Shown here one piece after another: positions 45,864-58,059 of a stretch of DNA of 64,000 nucleotides. The notes beneath the pieces were generated by a model that was given only the letters and a program-made list of their open reading frames with translations, made no database searches and had not been told where the DNA came from. Source of the DNA: Guadua angustifolia (Eukaryota > Streptophyta > Magnoliopsida > Poales > Poaceae); NCBI GenBank assembly GCA_036346375.1, contig JAYEVE010000989.1, forward strand, positions 1-64,000. Direction: 5' to 3'. Made by a program: the position numbers and the translations under genes. Every line of letters starts with the position of its first letter. Position 1 is the first letter of the stretch.

Positions 45864-46792
45864 GTGGAGAATCCCACGCTCAAATGTGCACTTGAAGCCC
45901 TTCTTATGAGAGTACTCCCACTCCTTGTTGACAATCTGAAAAGCCCGACAAGGAAATAAACCAAGTGAAATGTCCATAAACTGCAGCTAAATAAATTATA
46001 GATAAGATGCAAAAGACTTATCAGATCCTCGTAGGGAGGGCTAGCATGAAATCTTATAAGGCATGTCTCCCCACTGCTTCCATCTTTCTCTATAGTGTAT
46101 GTTGGCGCTTTTGATTTATCCACAAGGTCAGGGTAAAATATATTGAACTTGTAGCCCTGGACAATTTTAGGGGGTGGGTTGTCGTGGTCATAATGAGTCT
46201 GGTTGTATTTGTTCCACTCATATCCAGTATGCACTCGATTGAAGTACTTTGGTTTTCTTGGTCAGTACTTGTCATGCCACCAGTAGACCTGTGACCACAT
46301 TAAGAAGGCATATTTCCATGAGCAACCAGATGAGAACATGAATGAAGGTTCATTGACAATAGTGCAATGCATGGAAGTTGATAAGCTTCTAGTATGTAAA
46401 AGAGGATTGTCATCCAAAGTATCAAATATAGCTTTAGATAAATGAACTTGTAATCCTGATCACAAGTGAATCTAGCATATGAAAAGAACACTGCACAATG
46501 CAGATACAAAGCTAATATTATGTTTAGAAGGCAATATAATGACATCGTTCCTATATTCATAATATAATAAAAAAAACTACAATATTGTTTGTGTCCAGAA
46601 GGCAAATGAGGTGAACCTGTGAATCCAGGTTCACTTCAGCACCTGCACCAAATATTGCATCCCCTTCCTCTATAGCTTCCATAGTTTACATTGCTTTCAT
46701 CTCCATCTCATCTGGTACTTGTGCCTTAGCTGCCATGGCCACCTTAACTTTCCTTTGATGCTCGATAACTACTGACTTCACGCTTTTGATCC
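45864..46792 (-). pseudogene. Captured fragment of the Cactin gene (3' exons with introns)
   Basis: Three exons read on the minus strand. Exon a (46792-46617), after an acceptor CTCAG, ends EEGDAIFGAGAEVNLDSQ at a CAG|GT donor and has an in-frame TAA. Exon b (46288-about 46023) starts VYWWHDKY, has a TGA at 46264-46262 where Cactin has Arg, and continues PRKPKYFNRVHTGYEWNKY, THYDHDNPPPKIVQGYKF and so on to PPYEDL. Exon c (45935-45864), after TTTTCAG, encodes IVNKEWEYSHKKGFKCTFER and GILH, then departs from the family. This is the highly conserved C-terminal domain of Cactin, a spliceosome-associated protein. Introns are retained, so the capture was from DNA. Stops show it is not a working Cactin. 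Confidence 0.9.
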
Positions 46793-47853
46793 TGAGATTA
46801 ATTCAAAGCACGAGCACATATGTGACTTGCCAAACTCATTTCAAATGAACATCAACCCATAAAATGTATATCTACCCTACTGATGTAATACCAAATTAAG
46901 AAAACATTTCCCCCAATTGTTTGCAAATAGACTCCAATGAGCCTTAGACAAGGAAAGTGCCCTTGAGCCTTGGGTCCATTATCATCAAAAGTTATGTCTA
47001 AATGAAAATAAAGGACTCTTTTAGGGTAGCGAGCATGAAGACCTTCAAATGCTTAAAAGGTCATCCTAAGAAAAGATCTCCTTGAACTCCTACTATTGCA
47101 AGTGTATCAATCTTTGGGCTGTTGATTAACTTCTCTTGTTGCACAACATAGTGTCCAATTACTATCAAGTCCTATTTGATAATCTAATAACCACTACATG
47201 AATTCCAACTTGACATAACTATAAAGAACTAATGCAGCGTGCTTACATGAGAAGGTAACTAAAAATCTCAATGTAGCAATCAAAATTGGCACCATTTGCT
47301 GTATTTCTTCTAGTTCCAGGAACTAGAATGTCCAATGCGAGAATAGTAGTGTACCAACTACCAAGTAATTAAGCAGCGCATGTTCCACGCTCAAACCCAT
47401 GATCAACTTTTCTCTGATTACAAATAGATGATCAACTTCCTCATGCCACAAGGACTTTGATATGTTGACTCAAATTATATGGCTCAATCTTCCTTTGATC
47501 TATGCCTCAACCCGATCAACAAAAGTCTCATATGAAAAGTAAATACATAGTTAGCATGATGTACAAGCACCAAAACTTATTACTTTAAAAGGTTATATAA
47601 AATTATTAACCTAACTAAAGGAGCTTCACTGCCTAACAAGCCATATATATTACCTTTAGGTAATCTAAGACTTAAGAGTAGGGCTTGAAATTCTCAATGA
47701 TCGAAAGGTATGAACAAATAGGAAGAACAATGACCTGCGAAATAAAGCATTCAACTGGCTTGTTGTGGTTCTCTAATCTCATCCAAAAGAGAAAAAAATG
47801 AAGGCTCTGATATATATATATAGTACATACACCTGGTAGTACACATTCATTTT

Positions 47854-47855
<2 letters not shown>
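46793..47855. other. CACTA-1 interior, no gene recognised
   Basis: AT-rich sequence. It may include further Cactin introns, but I recognised no more exons in it. Confidence 0.4.

Positions 47856-47896
<41 letters not shown>
47856..47896. repeat. (TA)n microsatellite
   Basis: About 20 uninterrupted TA units. Directly after it lies a GC-rich stretch of about 60 bases (CACGACGCCCCGGCGAGGTG onward) unlike its surroundings. Confidence 0.95.
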
Positions 47897-47898
<2 letters not shown>

Positions 47899-49609
47899 GG
47901 CATGGTTATCACGACGCCCCGGCGAGGTGAGTCACCTCCGGAGCGCCTGGACGCCTAGGCAACAGATAGACGACCAAATCGTTTAGATTTAAATCTCGAT
48001 TATAGTTCAAGTTTCCTATATACAAAATCAGTGATAACAGTGATATTTGGGCTGCACCCTACTTCTTTTTGTTTCAATTAATAGAGTAAAAAATATATGA
48101 TATTAAGCTGCTTGTGACATGCATGAAGATAGACTGCATAAAAAATAATGCTTCAGGATATTAGAACTTGAACTTAAGTTTACAAGGCACAAAACTATCT
48201 TCGGTACAGCAACTCATTGAACAAGCAAAGTGCATGTGCGTCGACAACGCTTCACAACTGAAATTTTCCAAGTAGGACATTTCATAGTCTGGTCCTCACT
48301 GTGAACAAGGACAAAATAATTAGGAATAATATGTAAACAAAATGAAAAAATATTGAAATGACTATCTATATAGACATAGCCATTATAATCTGCATCTCCC
48401 ATAAATTCAATGGAAAAAATTACTTTGATGGCACTGCAAATTTCATGCCTAATTAATTCTCACCCACATGTTTCAGCAACCAGACTCAGAGAACCCACAG
48501 ATATCTAAAGATACTAACCTAATCAGACTCAAACACTCATGAATGCTGCCCTAGGATCACTCTTATACCAATACAATTCCATATATTTGCATCACCCAAA
48601 CATGTTGTGTTTCATTCTGTTTTACAAAAAAAAATTGAACAACTGCCATTTTGTGGCTTGAAAAATAAGCTACAATTGGAATTACAAGCACTGAATACAA
48701 TATAATGAGACAGTGTATGGCATAATAAGGCTTGAGAGGTGCCATTTGGGTGACTTCAGTATAAAGTCAAGTTACAACCAATTTTTTTATGTGTTGATCA
48801 TGACGGTATAGAGGTCAAGCCTTATTCTTCCAGAGGGCTAACTACCAGTGACTTAGGAAAATATATGTAGATGTAGCAACAGGTAAGCAGTTATATCTAG
48901 ATATCCTGAACCATAGAGGTTGCATATCGCCAAGCAAGCATCAATTGTAATTTTATCATCTTCTCCCTTGAAAGTCTAGTAGGCTCCAAACGTTAATCAG
49001 AGATGACAAAAATCAGTAAGCAGAGGAAAGAGTTTCTGTGAGCTATATACTAAAGAATTTTAGCTCATGGCCAATTAGAGAGATGTCTAGTATATACTAC
49101 ATTAGAAACAACTCTAAGTGTCTGCTAAATTTGTTAGAGTTAGCAGGGAAGTCCATAATATTGTGATCATCAGACATTTACGAAATTAACTTTGACAATG
49201 TATTACTAGTACACCTCTAAAATGACAGCACACCCATGGGGAATAGTACATGTAGTAGCTGATATCAAATCAATTATAAGAGATTGTGTTGTACAATAGT
49301 GTGAATTTGATTATTGACCAAGATTTGGGAAAACAAAACAAACTTTACCTGTGGGAGCATTTCGTCAAACAAGACATGGGCAACACATTCTGCTTGGTGA
49401 GCTTGTCAAAATTAACTGAAAAAGATTACAGGTGATTAATTAGCAACAACATTGAACATAGATAATAAGCCTTATATCTCTGTATCGGTGTAAAATAAAC
49501 ACATCATAATCTTGTATGGACAAAAGAAGAGCCCAGAAGAGTTTTCTTGGGCATCCTGTAATCTAAAATTTAGAGAGCGTGGGAAGAATAACTAAAATCA
49601 ATTTATTAA
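47897..49609. other. CACTA-1 interior, AT-rich, no gene recognised
   Basis: No protein recognised. A minus-strand segment at about 49350-49425 ends in a splice-donor-like CACAG|GTAAAG and could be one more captured exon, but it is too short to name. Confidence 0.35.
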
Positions 49610-49616
49610 ATCTGCA

Positions 49617-50155
49617 TCATAACCGATGGAAGAATAACCAATCAAGGATAAGGAATACCTTGGGCAGTGGTGGATCTGCAGTGGCCATATCGTAACCAAT
49701 TAGTTTGTGATGATGAAATCTCGTATCAAGACCAATCAGTGGGTGAGGAGGATAACATGCATCTACTCTACCACCAAATCCAAACAAGAAAAAGAAACAT
49801 GGCAATGACATTAGAGGGGAACCAAGATGACAGCTTCTAGCTCGATGGTAGAGCAACAACCGGAGTTTCACCGAGTTGGGGTCATCATTGGCGCAGAGAA
49901 GCCGGAGAAGGGCTATGGCGGCGGTTTGGAGGTAGTTGTGGCACAGGAGAGGGAGGAATTGGTGATGGAGGCATGCCATGGACTAGCGGGGCAGCGGCGC
50001 GCTGATTCGGTGGGAGGAGATGGCGGTGGAGATCCGGTGGCTTGCCGACAAGCAGGACCAACCTCACTGGTGAAGAAGAGGATGGAGAAGAGTGCAGAAG
50101 ACGCTAGATGGGTGCTGCCCTTGCTACTGATGGTCGCTAGGGTTAAAACGATGGC
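49617..50155 (-). pseudogene. Captured first-exon-like segment in CACTA-1
   Basis: On the minus strand this opens with AACCCTAGCGACC, the classic plant 5' UTR style, in GC-rich sequence that contrasts with the AT-rich surroundings. A frame from ATG 49979 runs 120 residues (MACLHHQFLPLLCHNYLQ), with a GCAG junction near 49679. I recognise no family. It lies upstream of the Cactin exons on the same strand, so a chimeric transcript could start here and run into them; that is inference. Confidence 0.45.
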
Positions 50156-51156
50156 GTTTGTATTTTTTAAGTGAGGCCCTTGAAGTTTCGATTTTTACAA
50201 ATAAGTCTTTGCCTCCTTTATTATCTTTTGTTTTGGCCCTTAGAACACTGATTTCTCATGGTTTGGTCCCACAAGTCCTTGTTGACAAGTACATTCGGAT
50301 CTATCCTAGCAGGTCCAAATATTAAGATAACTAGGATAGTTTTCATGTGTGTGCACGTCATGTGTGTTGTTTTTTCACGAAATAATTTTATTTTTTGGTT
50401 CACTAATATAAACTTTTTTGCTCTTTTTTTATTTTACATTTTAAAGTGCATTACAGAGTACTTGGCGGTGTTGAATGATCACAATTTTCTTTATGTTCAC
50501 CTACCAACACATGTGTCAAGTGTAGTAACATGACCATTAAGTGTTGTAGGGTAATTCATGGACTATGTTCCCATGGATTAATGCAAGAATTGTACACATA
50601 GGTGTTAGCAACATGTATTATGTGTTGCAGTTGAGTTTTCATGCAACACAAACAATATGTGTTGCAAAGTGTGTGTTAGAATAGATTGGTCTTGTTGTAG
50701 TGCTTTAAGCCATTCCATTGGAATAAGCCTGGCATGTAGCATATTAGGTTGCATTCTGTGCATTGCTTATTGAGTACGGTGTGTACTAACCCCCCCCCCC
50801 CATAATCACAACATCAGAAGATGAAGAATTGCAAGCGTTTGAGGAGGAGAAGAATGACGACCTGGCTAACTAGGGAAAGGGCCCAGTCAGTTGCCTGTGG
50901 CAAACTGGGGCTTCACGAAGATTTATTTCCACTGTTGTTATTTGTTTACTCTGAACTCAGCCCTGCGTGGCTTAATATTGTAAGACTGACCTTAAGGTCA
51001 TAACAGTTTAATTTGAAATAAATAGATTATTGTTATTATTTTCGCTGTGTATGTGTGATGGTATTCATCTCTGTTGTATCTGTGAGCACCAGCGTGATCC
51101 TGGACTGGTGTATCACACTGAGTGTTCAGAATTCAAATTCTGGGCGCGACATGTAG

Positions 51157-51268
51157 CCCCCGACTTATTGCTTAATTGAGCATCAATTGAGTAGCAAGTC
51201 AAAAAGAAAAAAATTATTCTTGAACACCATAACTAATGTATAATATTTTAAGAGTAGAAACGACGTAG
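51157..51268. other. Tat-2 spacer right of the chromovirus
   Basis: Short Tat-2 stretch after the right TSD, leading to the end of the Tat-2 integrase. Confidence 0.6.
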
Positions 51269-52602
51269 CTACTCTATGTTCCATGAGTTGCCGATGACCA
51301 CGCCATCTTCCCGCTTGAGTCTGTAAGCCGCTGGGCGTGTCACCTCATCGACGATGTAGGGGCCTTCCCAGCTTGGGGAGAGCTTGTGCTCACTTTTTTG
51401 ATTCTTCATTAGGACCAGGTCTCCATTGGAGAAAGCATGGCCCCGAACATTCCAATCATGGTAGCGGCACAGGCCTTGGAGGTATTTGGCCGATTGGATC
51501 ACTGCAATTTCCCGGGCTTCTTCCAGTCGGTCGAGGTCTTCTATCCGGTTCTCCTCCGACTCGGCCTCCTTGTAACTCCGAACCCTCGGGGATCCGAACG
51601 TCAACTCGGTCGGTAAGACCGCCTCTGAGCCGTATACTAGGAAAAAAGGTGACTGCCCGATAGCTCTGCTAGGAGTAGTTCTCAGCCCCCAGAGTACCAA
51701 AGGCAATTCTCTTACCCATCGTGTAGCATAAGGCTTGAGACGATCAAAAATCCTTGCTTTTAGCCCTTGTAGCACCATGCTGTTTGCTCGCTCCACTTGT
51801 TCATTGCTCCTTGGATGAGCCACAGAGGTGAAGCAAATCTTGATGCCGAGTTCATCGCACCAGTCTTTAAATTCTTCACCGCGGAATTGAGTTCCATTAT
51901 CCGTGATGATCCTATTTGGTACGCCGAATCTTACCAAGATTTCTTGAAAGAACTCCTTGGCCTTGGGCGCCATGATAGTGGCGACAGGCTTTGCCTCAAT
52001 CCACTTCGTAAATTTATCAATGGCGACGAAGATATGGGTGAAACCACCTTGAGCCTTCTTCAAAGGACCGACCATGTCGAGCCCCCAGACTGCAAATGGC
52101 TAGGTGATCGGAATGGTTTGCAGCTCCTGCGCCGGCACATGTATTTGACGAGCGAAGAACTGACAACCCTCGCAGGTGCGAACAATATCCTCTGCGTCTG
52201 ATACAGCATTCGGCCAGAAGAAACCTTGACGATAATCTTTGCCTACTAGGGTACTTCATGCTGCGTGATGCCCACAAATCCCCAAGTGGATTTCTCTGAG
52301 GAGGTTCTTCCTTCTTACTCTGATATGCAGCGCCTCAGGATTCCGGAAGCACTCTTTCGGAAGAGTTCTTCATCGACTACCACGTAGCTTTTGCATCGGC
52401 GTGTGACGCGCTCCGCCTCTACGCGGTCTTCAGGGAGCTCATCTTTTAATAGATAGTTTAGGAATGGAGTTGTCCAGCCAGGGTTGATGACTAAAACTTC
52501 CTCTTCGGCCGGTCTTTCCTCTGATTTGTTTGACTCTTGCTGTCGGCTTATTGAAGACTTGTGGATCTCTTCGACAAATACTCCATGCATCTTGTTGTTC
52601 AA
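51269..52602 (-). pseudogene. Tat-2 integrase
   Basis: The frame from 52075 to 51269 holds the catalytic core (FVAIDKFTKWIEAKPV, ITDNGTQFRGEEF, SNEQVERAN) and the C-terminal part (LSPSWEGPYIVDEVTRPAAY, ending GNSWNIE). The N-terminal zinc region lies in other frames (52602-52080), with stops. Substrate and role are as for the Tat-1 integrase, but here the core is a single clean frame of 268 residues. It lacks a chromodomain. Confidence 0.88.
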
Positions 52603-54260
52603 CCGAGCCTAGCCTTGCGAGCTCGCTTCATCGCTTCATTGTCACGGCGAAGTACGTGGATGAGCTCCAGCCCATCGAACTTGTCTTCGAGCTTCCGCAC
52701 TTCCTGGTAGTACGCAGCCATGCTGTCACCGACGCATGACCAATCTTTCTGTACTTGGTTGATTACCAACATGGAGTCTCCACGGATTGTCAATCGTCGA
52801 ACGCCGAGGGATATGGCGATACGAAGCCCATGGATGAGTGCCTCATACTCGGCGGCGTTGTTTGATGCCGAGAAATGGAGCTGAAGGACATATTTCAGGC
52901 GGTCACCTATCAGAGAGATGAGCACCACGCTAGCCCTCGCACCGCTGAGCATGAGGGAACCATCAAAATACATTGTCCAATACTCAGGTTCTTTAGGAGT
53001 CGTGGGGGTCTGCAATTCCATCCACTCGGCGGTGAAGTCGGCGAGTACTTGAGACTTTACTACTGTTCGCGGCCTGAAGGAGATATCAAAAGCTCCGAGC
53101 TCGACCATCTATTTTGCAATTCTCCCGGTGGCCTCCTGATTGTGGAGTATATCCCCAATCGGAAAAGAGATAACCACCGAAATTGAATGCTCTTGAAAGT
53201 AATGCTTGAGTTTGCGATAAGTAAGTAATACAGCATACAACAGTTTCTGTACATGCGGATACTATTCCTTGGATTCTCCTAGTACCTCGCTGATGAAGTA
53301 AACTAGCCGCTGAACCTTTTGGAGGTGCCCTGCTTCCTCCCGCTCTACGACGATTGTGACGCTGACTACATGAGTCGTTGAAGCAATGTAAAGCAGAAGG
53401 GGTTTTTTGGGCATTGGTGAGACCAGTACTGGCGGCGAGGACAAGAATGCCTTGAGGTCTTCGAAAGCTTGCTATGCCTGGGAAATTTGGACGTCTTTCT
53501 GGCTAGCCGATTGCTTCATCTTTAGGATAGCGTTGATCTTCTCTGGGTTTGCTTCGATGCCCCGCTGCGACACAATGAATCCGAGTAGTTTTCCTGAGGG
53601 GACAACAAAGACACACTTTTCGGGGTTAAACTTCATCTTGTAGGTCCTTAGGCTTTCAAATATCTCGGCCAAATCGGATATGATGTCTTCCTTTGCACGA
53701 GATTTGACGACGACATCATCTACATATGCTTCCACATTGGATCCGATTTGGGTGTGAAAACATCGTTGTATTGCACGCTGATAGGTTGCACCAGCGTTTT
53801 TCAAACCGAACGGCATTGTGATGTAGCAAAATGATCCAAACGGAGTGATGAACGAAGTCTTGATACAATCTTCTTCTTTCAGCCTGATTTGGTGATATCC
53901 CGAGTAGGCATCCAAGAAACTTAAGAGCTCACACCCTGCAGTTGAATCAACCACCTGGTCGATGCGAGGCAACCCAAACGGATCTTTCGAGCATGCTTTG
54001 TTAAGATCAGTATAATCAACACACATGTGCCAGCTTTTATTCTTTTTGTGAACAAGAACTGGGTTCGCTAACCAGTCGGGATGATACACTTCTTTTATAA
54101 AGCATGCAGCTAAAAGCTTAGTGATTTCCTCCCTAATGGCCTCTCGGCGATCTTGAGCGAATCGGCGAAGCCGTTACATGATAGGCTTCGCCTTCTCGTC
54201 AACATTGAGAGAGTGCTTGATCACCTCCCTAGGGACACCGGGCATGTCGGAAGGTTTCCA
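52599..54260 (-). pseudogene. Tat-2 reverse transcriptase with two RNase H domains
   Basis: RT spans about 54260-53472 and includes HPDWLANPVLVHKKNK, LSFLDAYSGYHQIRL, MPFGLKNAGATYQRA and the catalytic YVDD (53715-53726). The first RNase H is broken across frames at 53444-53170. The additional RNase H of the Tat lineage is in the frame 53108-52599 (WTMYFDGSLML, NNAAEYEALIHGLRIAISLG). Frameshifts near 53470 and 53150 separate the parts. Confidence 0.88.
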
Positions 54261-54308
54261 TGCAAAAATGTCCCGGTTGGCCCGAAGAAAGGTGACGAGC
54301 GTGTCTTC

Positions 54309-54900
54309 CTATTTGGGGCTGAGTCCTGTCCCAATCAGAGCTGTCTGAGCCGACTTGGACGGGTCGAGGATTACCTTCTTAGTCCCCTCGTCAGGATTCA
54401 TGCTTGTCTTGGCTTGCCTCTTGGCTGGGACTTCTCCTTCATCTTGCTGATGTGCGGCCGCCTGTCGGATCTTCTCCCTATCGGCTGCCACTTCTTGCAT
54501 TTCGCCATCTCATGACTATCTCTGCATGACGTGAAAGATCGCTCGACGCCGTCGCGACGAAGATAATTCTTCGCCCTGCATCTTTAGGACGAGGTAAGTG
54601 TAATGGAGCACGACCATGAACCTGACTAGGCCTGGCCTTCCCAAGATGGCATGGTATGCCGTCTCGAAATCAGCCACCTCAAAGTTAAGATATTCTGTCT
54701 GGTAATTTTCTTTGGTCCCGAACGTGACCGGCAAAGTGATCTGCCCGAGTGGAACCGAAGAGGTCCCGGGGATTACCCCATGAAATGGTGATGAGCCCCG
54801 CTTTAGCTCCAAGCAGAGAATCTTCATATCGTCGAAGGTTTTGGAGAAGAGGACGTTGAGTCCGCTCCCTCTGTCAACCAGCACCCTATTGAGTTAACGC
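54309..54900 (-). pseudogene. Tat-2 protease region
   Basis: The frame 54884-54516 begins MLVDRGSGLNVLF, in which the usual D-G-G-S active site reads D-R-G-S (Gly to Arg), probably inactivating. AILGRPGLVRFM follows, as in Tat-1. A 63-residue basic/acidic linker at 54500-54309 leads toward RT. Confidence 0.75.
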
Positions 54901-56919
54901 TGCGAATCACAGGGTCCAAAACAAGAGGATATCTACCTGGATATGGGATGTGATCTGTATGATCTGAGCGGTCAAAGGCAATCGGCACTTCGGACCATCT
55001 GAGGTATTGGGGAGTCGCCGGCATAACTGCATTGATGTCCTGGGCGGTAAACTTTTACTTTCGCTTGGACTCATAAGTAGCCGAGCCCCCGAATATGTAG
55101 TTGAGTTCACGCTCCGTTTTCTAGTAGTCGCCCTCGTCATCTTCAGGAGGATCTTGCTTTTTCTTTGCTTCGTCCTTCGCTTCACCCTTGGCCCGCCGCT
55201 TGTTGGACTCCTTTGCAAACCTTCTTAGAGTGAAGCAATCCTTCACAGCATGTTTCCCCTTGGGATGGAAAGGGCAAGTTGCATCCATTACCGTGTCATA
55301 ATTGTCTGTCCGTGGCGCACGAGGTCGGCCGCGTTCAGCCACCACCACCACCAGTTCTTCGGTCTTTCACTTCTTATCCTGCTGCCTGGAGGACTCGATA
55401 TGATCCCTCTTGTCCTTTTGCCGTGGACGATCATCTTGACGCTCGAGTACGGCATCCGAGGCCGTTGCATAATGATCTGCTAATTCGAACATCTCCCTTA
55501 CCGTAGTCGGCGGCTTTTAGGACATCTTCTTAATCAAGTCGGGGTCGTTGACGCCCTTCTGGAACGCTGTGATGACCGCGGCCTCTCAGATGTCTCGGAT
55601 CGTATTCTTCTTCTGCATGAAGCGCTGGATAAATTCCCGGAGAGTCTCGCTCTTCCTCTGATGAAGCTGGTACAGGTCCCACTGAGTCACATGTCTTTCA
55701 TAAGTGCCTTGGAAGTTGGTGATGAATTGCTCACAAAGATCTCCCAAGGAATCTATAGAATTCGCTGGAAGTCCTGTGATCCTGGCTTGAGCCGAAGGGG
55801 TAAGCGTGACCGGCAGATAATTGGCCATTACGTTGTGATCGCCCCCGGCTGCCATGATTGCAAGGGAATAAACTTGCAACCAAGTTTCTGGATCTCTTTC
55901 TCCATCGAATTTAGTGATGCCTTTGGGGTTGAAACCTTCAGGCCAAACCACTCGGCGAAGCCGAGGAGTGAAGGCTTGGATCCCTTCAATAGGCCCATCA
56001 CTGCGCCGACGTGGGGAGCATCGAGAAGGTGATCTGACTCGGCGATCCTCGCTATCGCCCTTGTCGCAACGGTGTAGGTTTCTGCGGTCGTCCCGGTCGT
56101 CATGGCAGATGTTGAAACGTTCGTAGTCATCTTTGCGCCGGCGGCGCTCTTCATCTTCTCGATCCCGCTACCTGGCATTCAAGTCTACGCGAAGATCACG
56201 GCTGATGCTTTGTCGGGCGTCCTCACCCCGTCGAAGTTCAAGTCGGCCACACATGGCCCGACTGCGGGCTATGTTGCTGCTTGCAGTCTGAGTGACTACG
56301 CAGTTACGAGAGTGCTCTTTCTCCCCTGGTTCTTCCTGATGCTACTGGATCGCTGCTGCCATCACCATGGTTTGACTTGGGCCATGATCGGAGCGGCTAG
56401 GCTGTCGGGACCGAGCATTGGTCCCAATGTGTCGAGAAGTGTCTTCGACGCGACGATATTCTGCTGAGGAGTATGAAAAACCGATTAGTTCCCCATATTA
56501 GTCTGCAGGATGTTTTCGTTGACATTGCGGCCTCTAGCATGGAGAGCCTTCGCTCGGGTTTCTTGTGCCTCACGACGAAGGTGCTCTGCTTCTGCGGCGT
56601 CTGCGGTATCTTTCTGCTGCTGGGACTCAGTCCGTGGGTCTTCGATCACGAAGATACCACGAAAGCTTTGAGAACCTCCTGCCCTGCTCTCTGAGTCAGA
56701 AGAACAATAAGACAGATTTGGCTGACCTTTAGATCCGAGTGGTTTACTGGTACCTCTCACCACTCGGGACTCGTCCTTGACCGATCCCCGCCTAGACTGG
56801 GGAACAAACTCTTGGCTTACTGTCCGGGGACAGATGGCCATGGTTGTCCTTGATCCAAGTGGCTGCTCGGCCGGGAGAGCGATGGAATCACTTCCAGATT
56901 GGATATGATCCGAATCCAA
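54901..56919 (-). pseudogene. Tat-2 gag
   Basis: The Gag core is in the frame 55951-55586 (FNPKGITKFDGERDPETWLQ, MAAGGDHNVMANYLPVTL). Stops at 55585 and about 55500 follow. The C-terminal part contains CPFHPKGKHAVKDCFTLRRF (about 55264-55205), a zinc-binding motif typical of Tat Gag, and a Lys/Glu-rich tail. Upstream frames (56919-56000) correspond to a divergent Gag N-terminal part or ORF0-like region that I cannot resolve. Confidence 0.75.
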
Positions 56920-57049
56920 AAGGATAAGCTTACCAAGATCGTCGGCGATGAAGTCCAGGCTTCCGAAACGGAACGCCTAGGCGGGAGCGAAGGTGGCCAT
57001 GACTTCGCTGAGGATTGCCATCGAGCTTGCTGAGATTGATTTTAACGCA

Positions 57050-57068
57050 GCCCCTACCTGGCGCGCCA
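57050..57068 (-). other. Tat-2 primer-binding site
   Basis: On the minus strand, two bases after the LTR end, the sequence is TGGCGCGCCAGGTAGGGG. It has the TGG start of a tRNA primer site but differs from the Tat-1 site. The tRNA was not assigned. Confidence 0.7.
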
Positions 57069-58059
57069 ACTGTCGATGTTTGTTGTCAGCAATAATGAAA
57101 ATGGGGCTATGCGCTGGATCCAAACTCGATGGTAGCACAAGACACAAGAATTATACAGGTTCGGGCTCTCGCGGAGGAGATAATACCCTAGTCCTGTCAC
57201 TACAACAAAGTAACAAAGTAGAATCTAACAAAAGTAGGGCATAAATCACAAAACTAACATTACGACCTTAGAAAGTATTACTCTGGCAAAGTACCTTTGG
57301 AATTTCATCAGGGTTCGAAATAGAATTGTTCTTCATGTGACTATTTGCAGACGTCCATGCGTGATTTAACAATGTTTGGGTTGTGATGCGAGTTTCTATC
57401 TTCAATATAGGAGGTAATACTAGAAGGGAAGTGAAGTGCGAAATGCAATCGATGAAGATTTTTCTCTAAACGAAGTATGTGGCGTAACAAAACAATAGAA
57501 GCAAATGATCCATTTTACCTTGGTTATATTGATCGAGGAAAGGAAATCCCAAAGAAGTAACCTAGCATAACACCAATAATCGATGAGAATATGAGCCTCA
57601 TTCCTTCATTTGATCTTGGCATGCTCCTGCTGTTGAAGATTGACAATAAAACTATGATGCATTTGAATGAGCACCGTAAAAATGCTGTGAGCGTTATCCT
57701 TTTGTGAAAAAGGATATTGTTGGCAGAAAGGCACCAGCACTACTGACAATCCACAAGGTATAAAAGAATGATAAATCAGAGCTTCTTGTAAACCATAAAG
57801 TAGTTAAACTTCAAGCATAAAAAAAGAACTTCCTAAACATTGATTTCATTGAGAGCTGATTAATGTGGATACGACGTACACGATGAATCCTAGATGAAAC
57901 CACTAAGGCACTAATTTTAAAGTGGGAGTAGATAAACCATTATAAGAACTATCTTTTTTCAAGAAATCGGTTTCATTTTCATCCAAATAATCGAGGACGA
58001 TGAGGAGCAAATGTTGCTACACCCGATCACTAAAACACCAAAATAGCCACAAGTAAAAT

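Larger units (their letters stand above)
45106..50702. mobile_element. CACTA-1: non-autonomous CACTA (En/Spm) transposon with captured gene exons, TSD CTT
   Basis: The ends are CACTACAACA and TGTTGTAGTG, with TSD CTT (45103-45105 and 50703-50705) checked against the uninterrupted LTR copy at about 36617. Subterminal TATGTGTTGCA motifs in both orientations cluster at each end (45165-45300 and 50600-50680), as expected of transposase-binding sites. No CACTA transposase was recognised in the 5.6 kb. Instead it holds Cactin exons (45864-46792) and a gene-like first exon (about 49610-50155), so it is a Pack-type CACTA. Confidence 0.93.
33717..51151 (+). mobile_element. Chromovirus (Ty3/gypsy, Tekay/Del-like), TSD TGTAG
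   Basis: LTRs span 33717-37062 (3346 bp) and 42213-51151 (about 3.34 kb once the CACTA at 45106-50702 is removed). TSD TGTAG occurs at 33712-33716 and 51152-51156. The primer site is at 37068, the polypurine tract at 42201, and a degenerate gag-pol ends in a chromodomain. Very long LTRs plus a C-terminal chromodomain fit the Tekay/Del clade. It lies inside Tat-2. The first 420 aligned LTR bases show about 18 substitutions by eye, fewer than Tat-2, as nesting requires. Confidence 0.94.
42213..51151 (+). repeat. Chromovirus 3' LTR, split by a CACTA transposon
   Basis: It aligns with the 5' LTR from its first base to 45105 and from 50703 to 51151. A C-run near 50791 is about 13 bases long against 6 in the other copy. 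Removing the CACTA and one TSD leaves 3339 bp. Confidence 0.93.

Noticed and set aside
49827..50174. Plus-strand 115-codon open frame
   Set aside because: Gene-like signals (AACCCTAGC leader, GC-rich ATG context) are on the other strand; this is the shadow.
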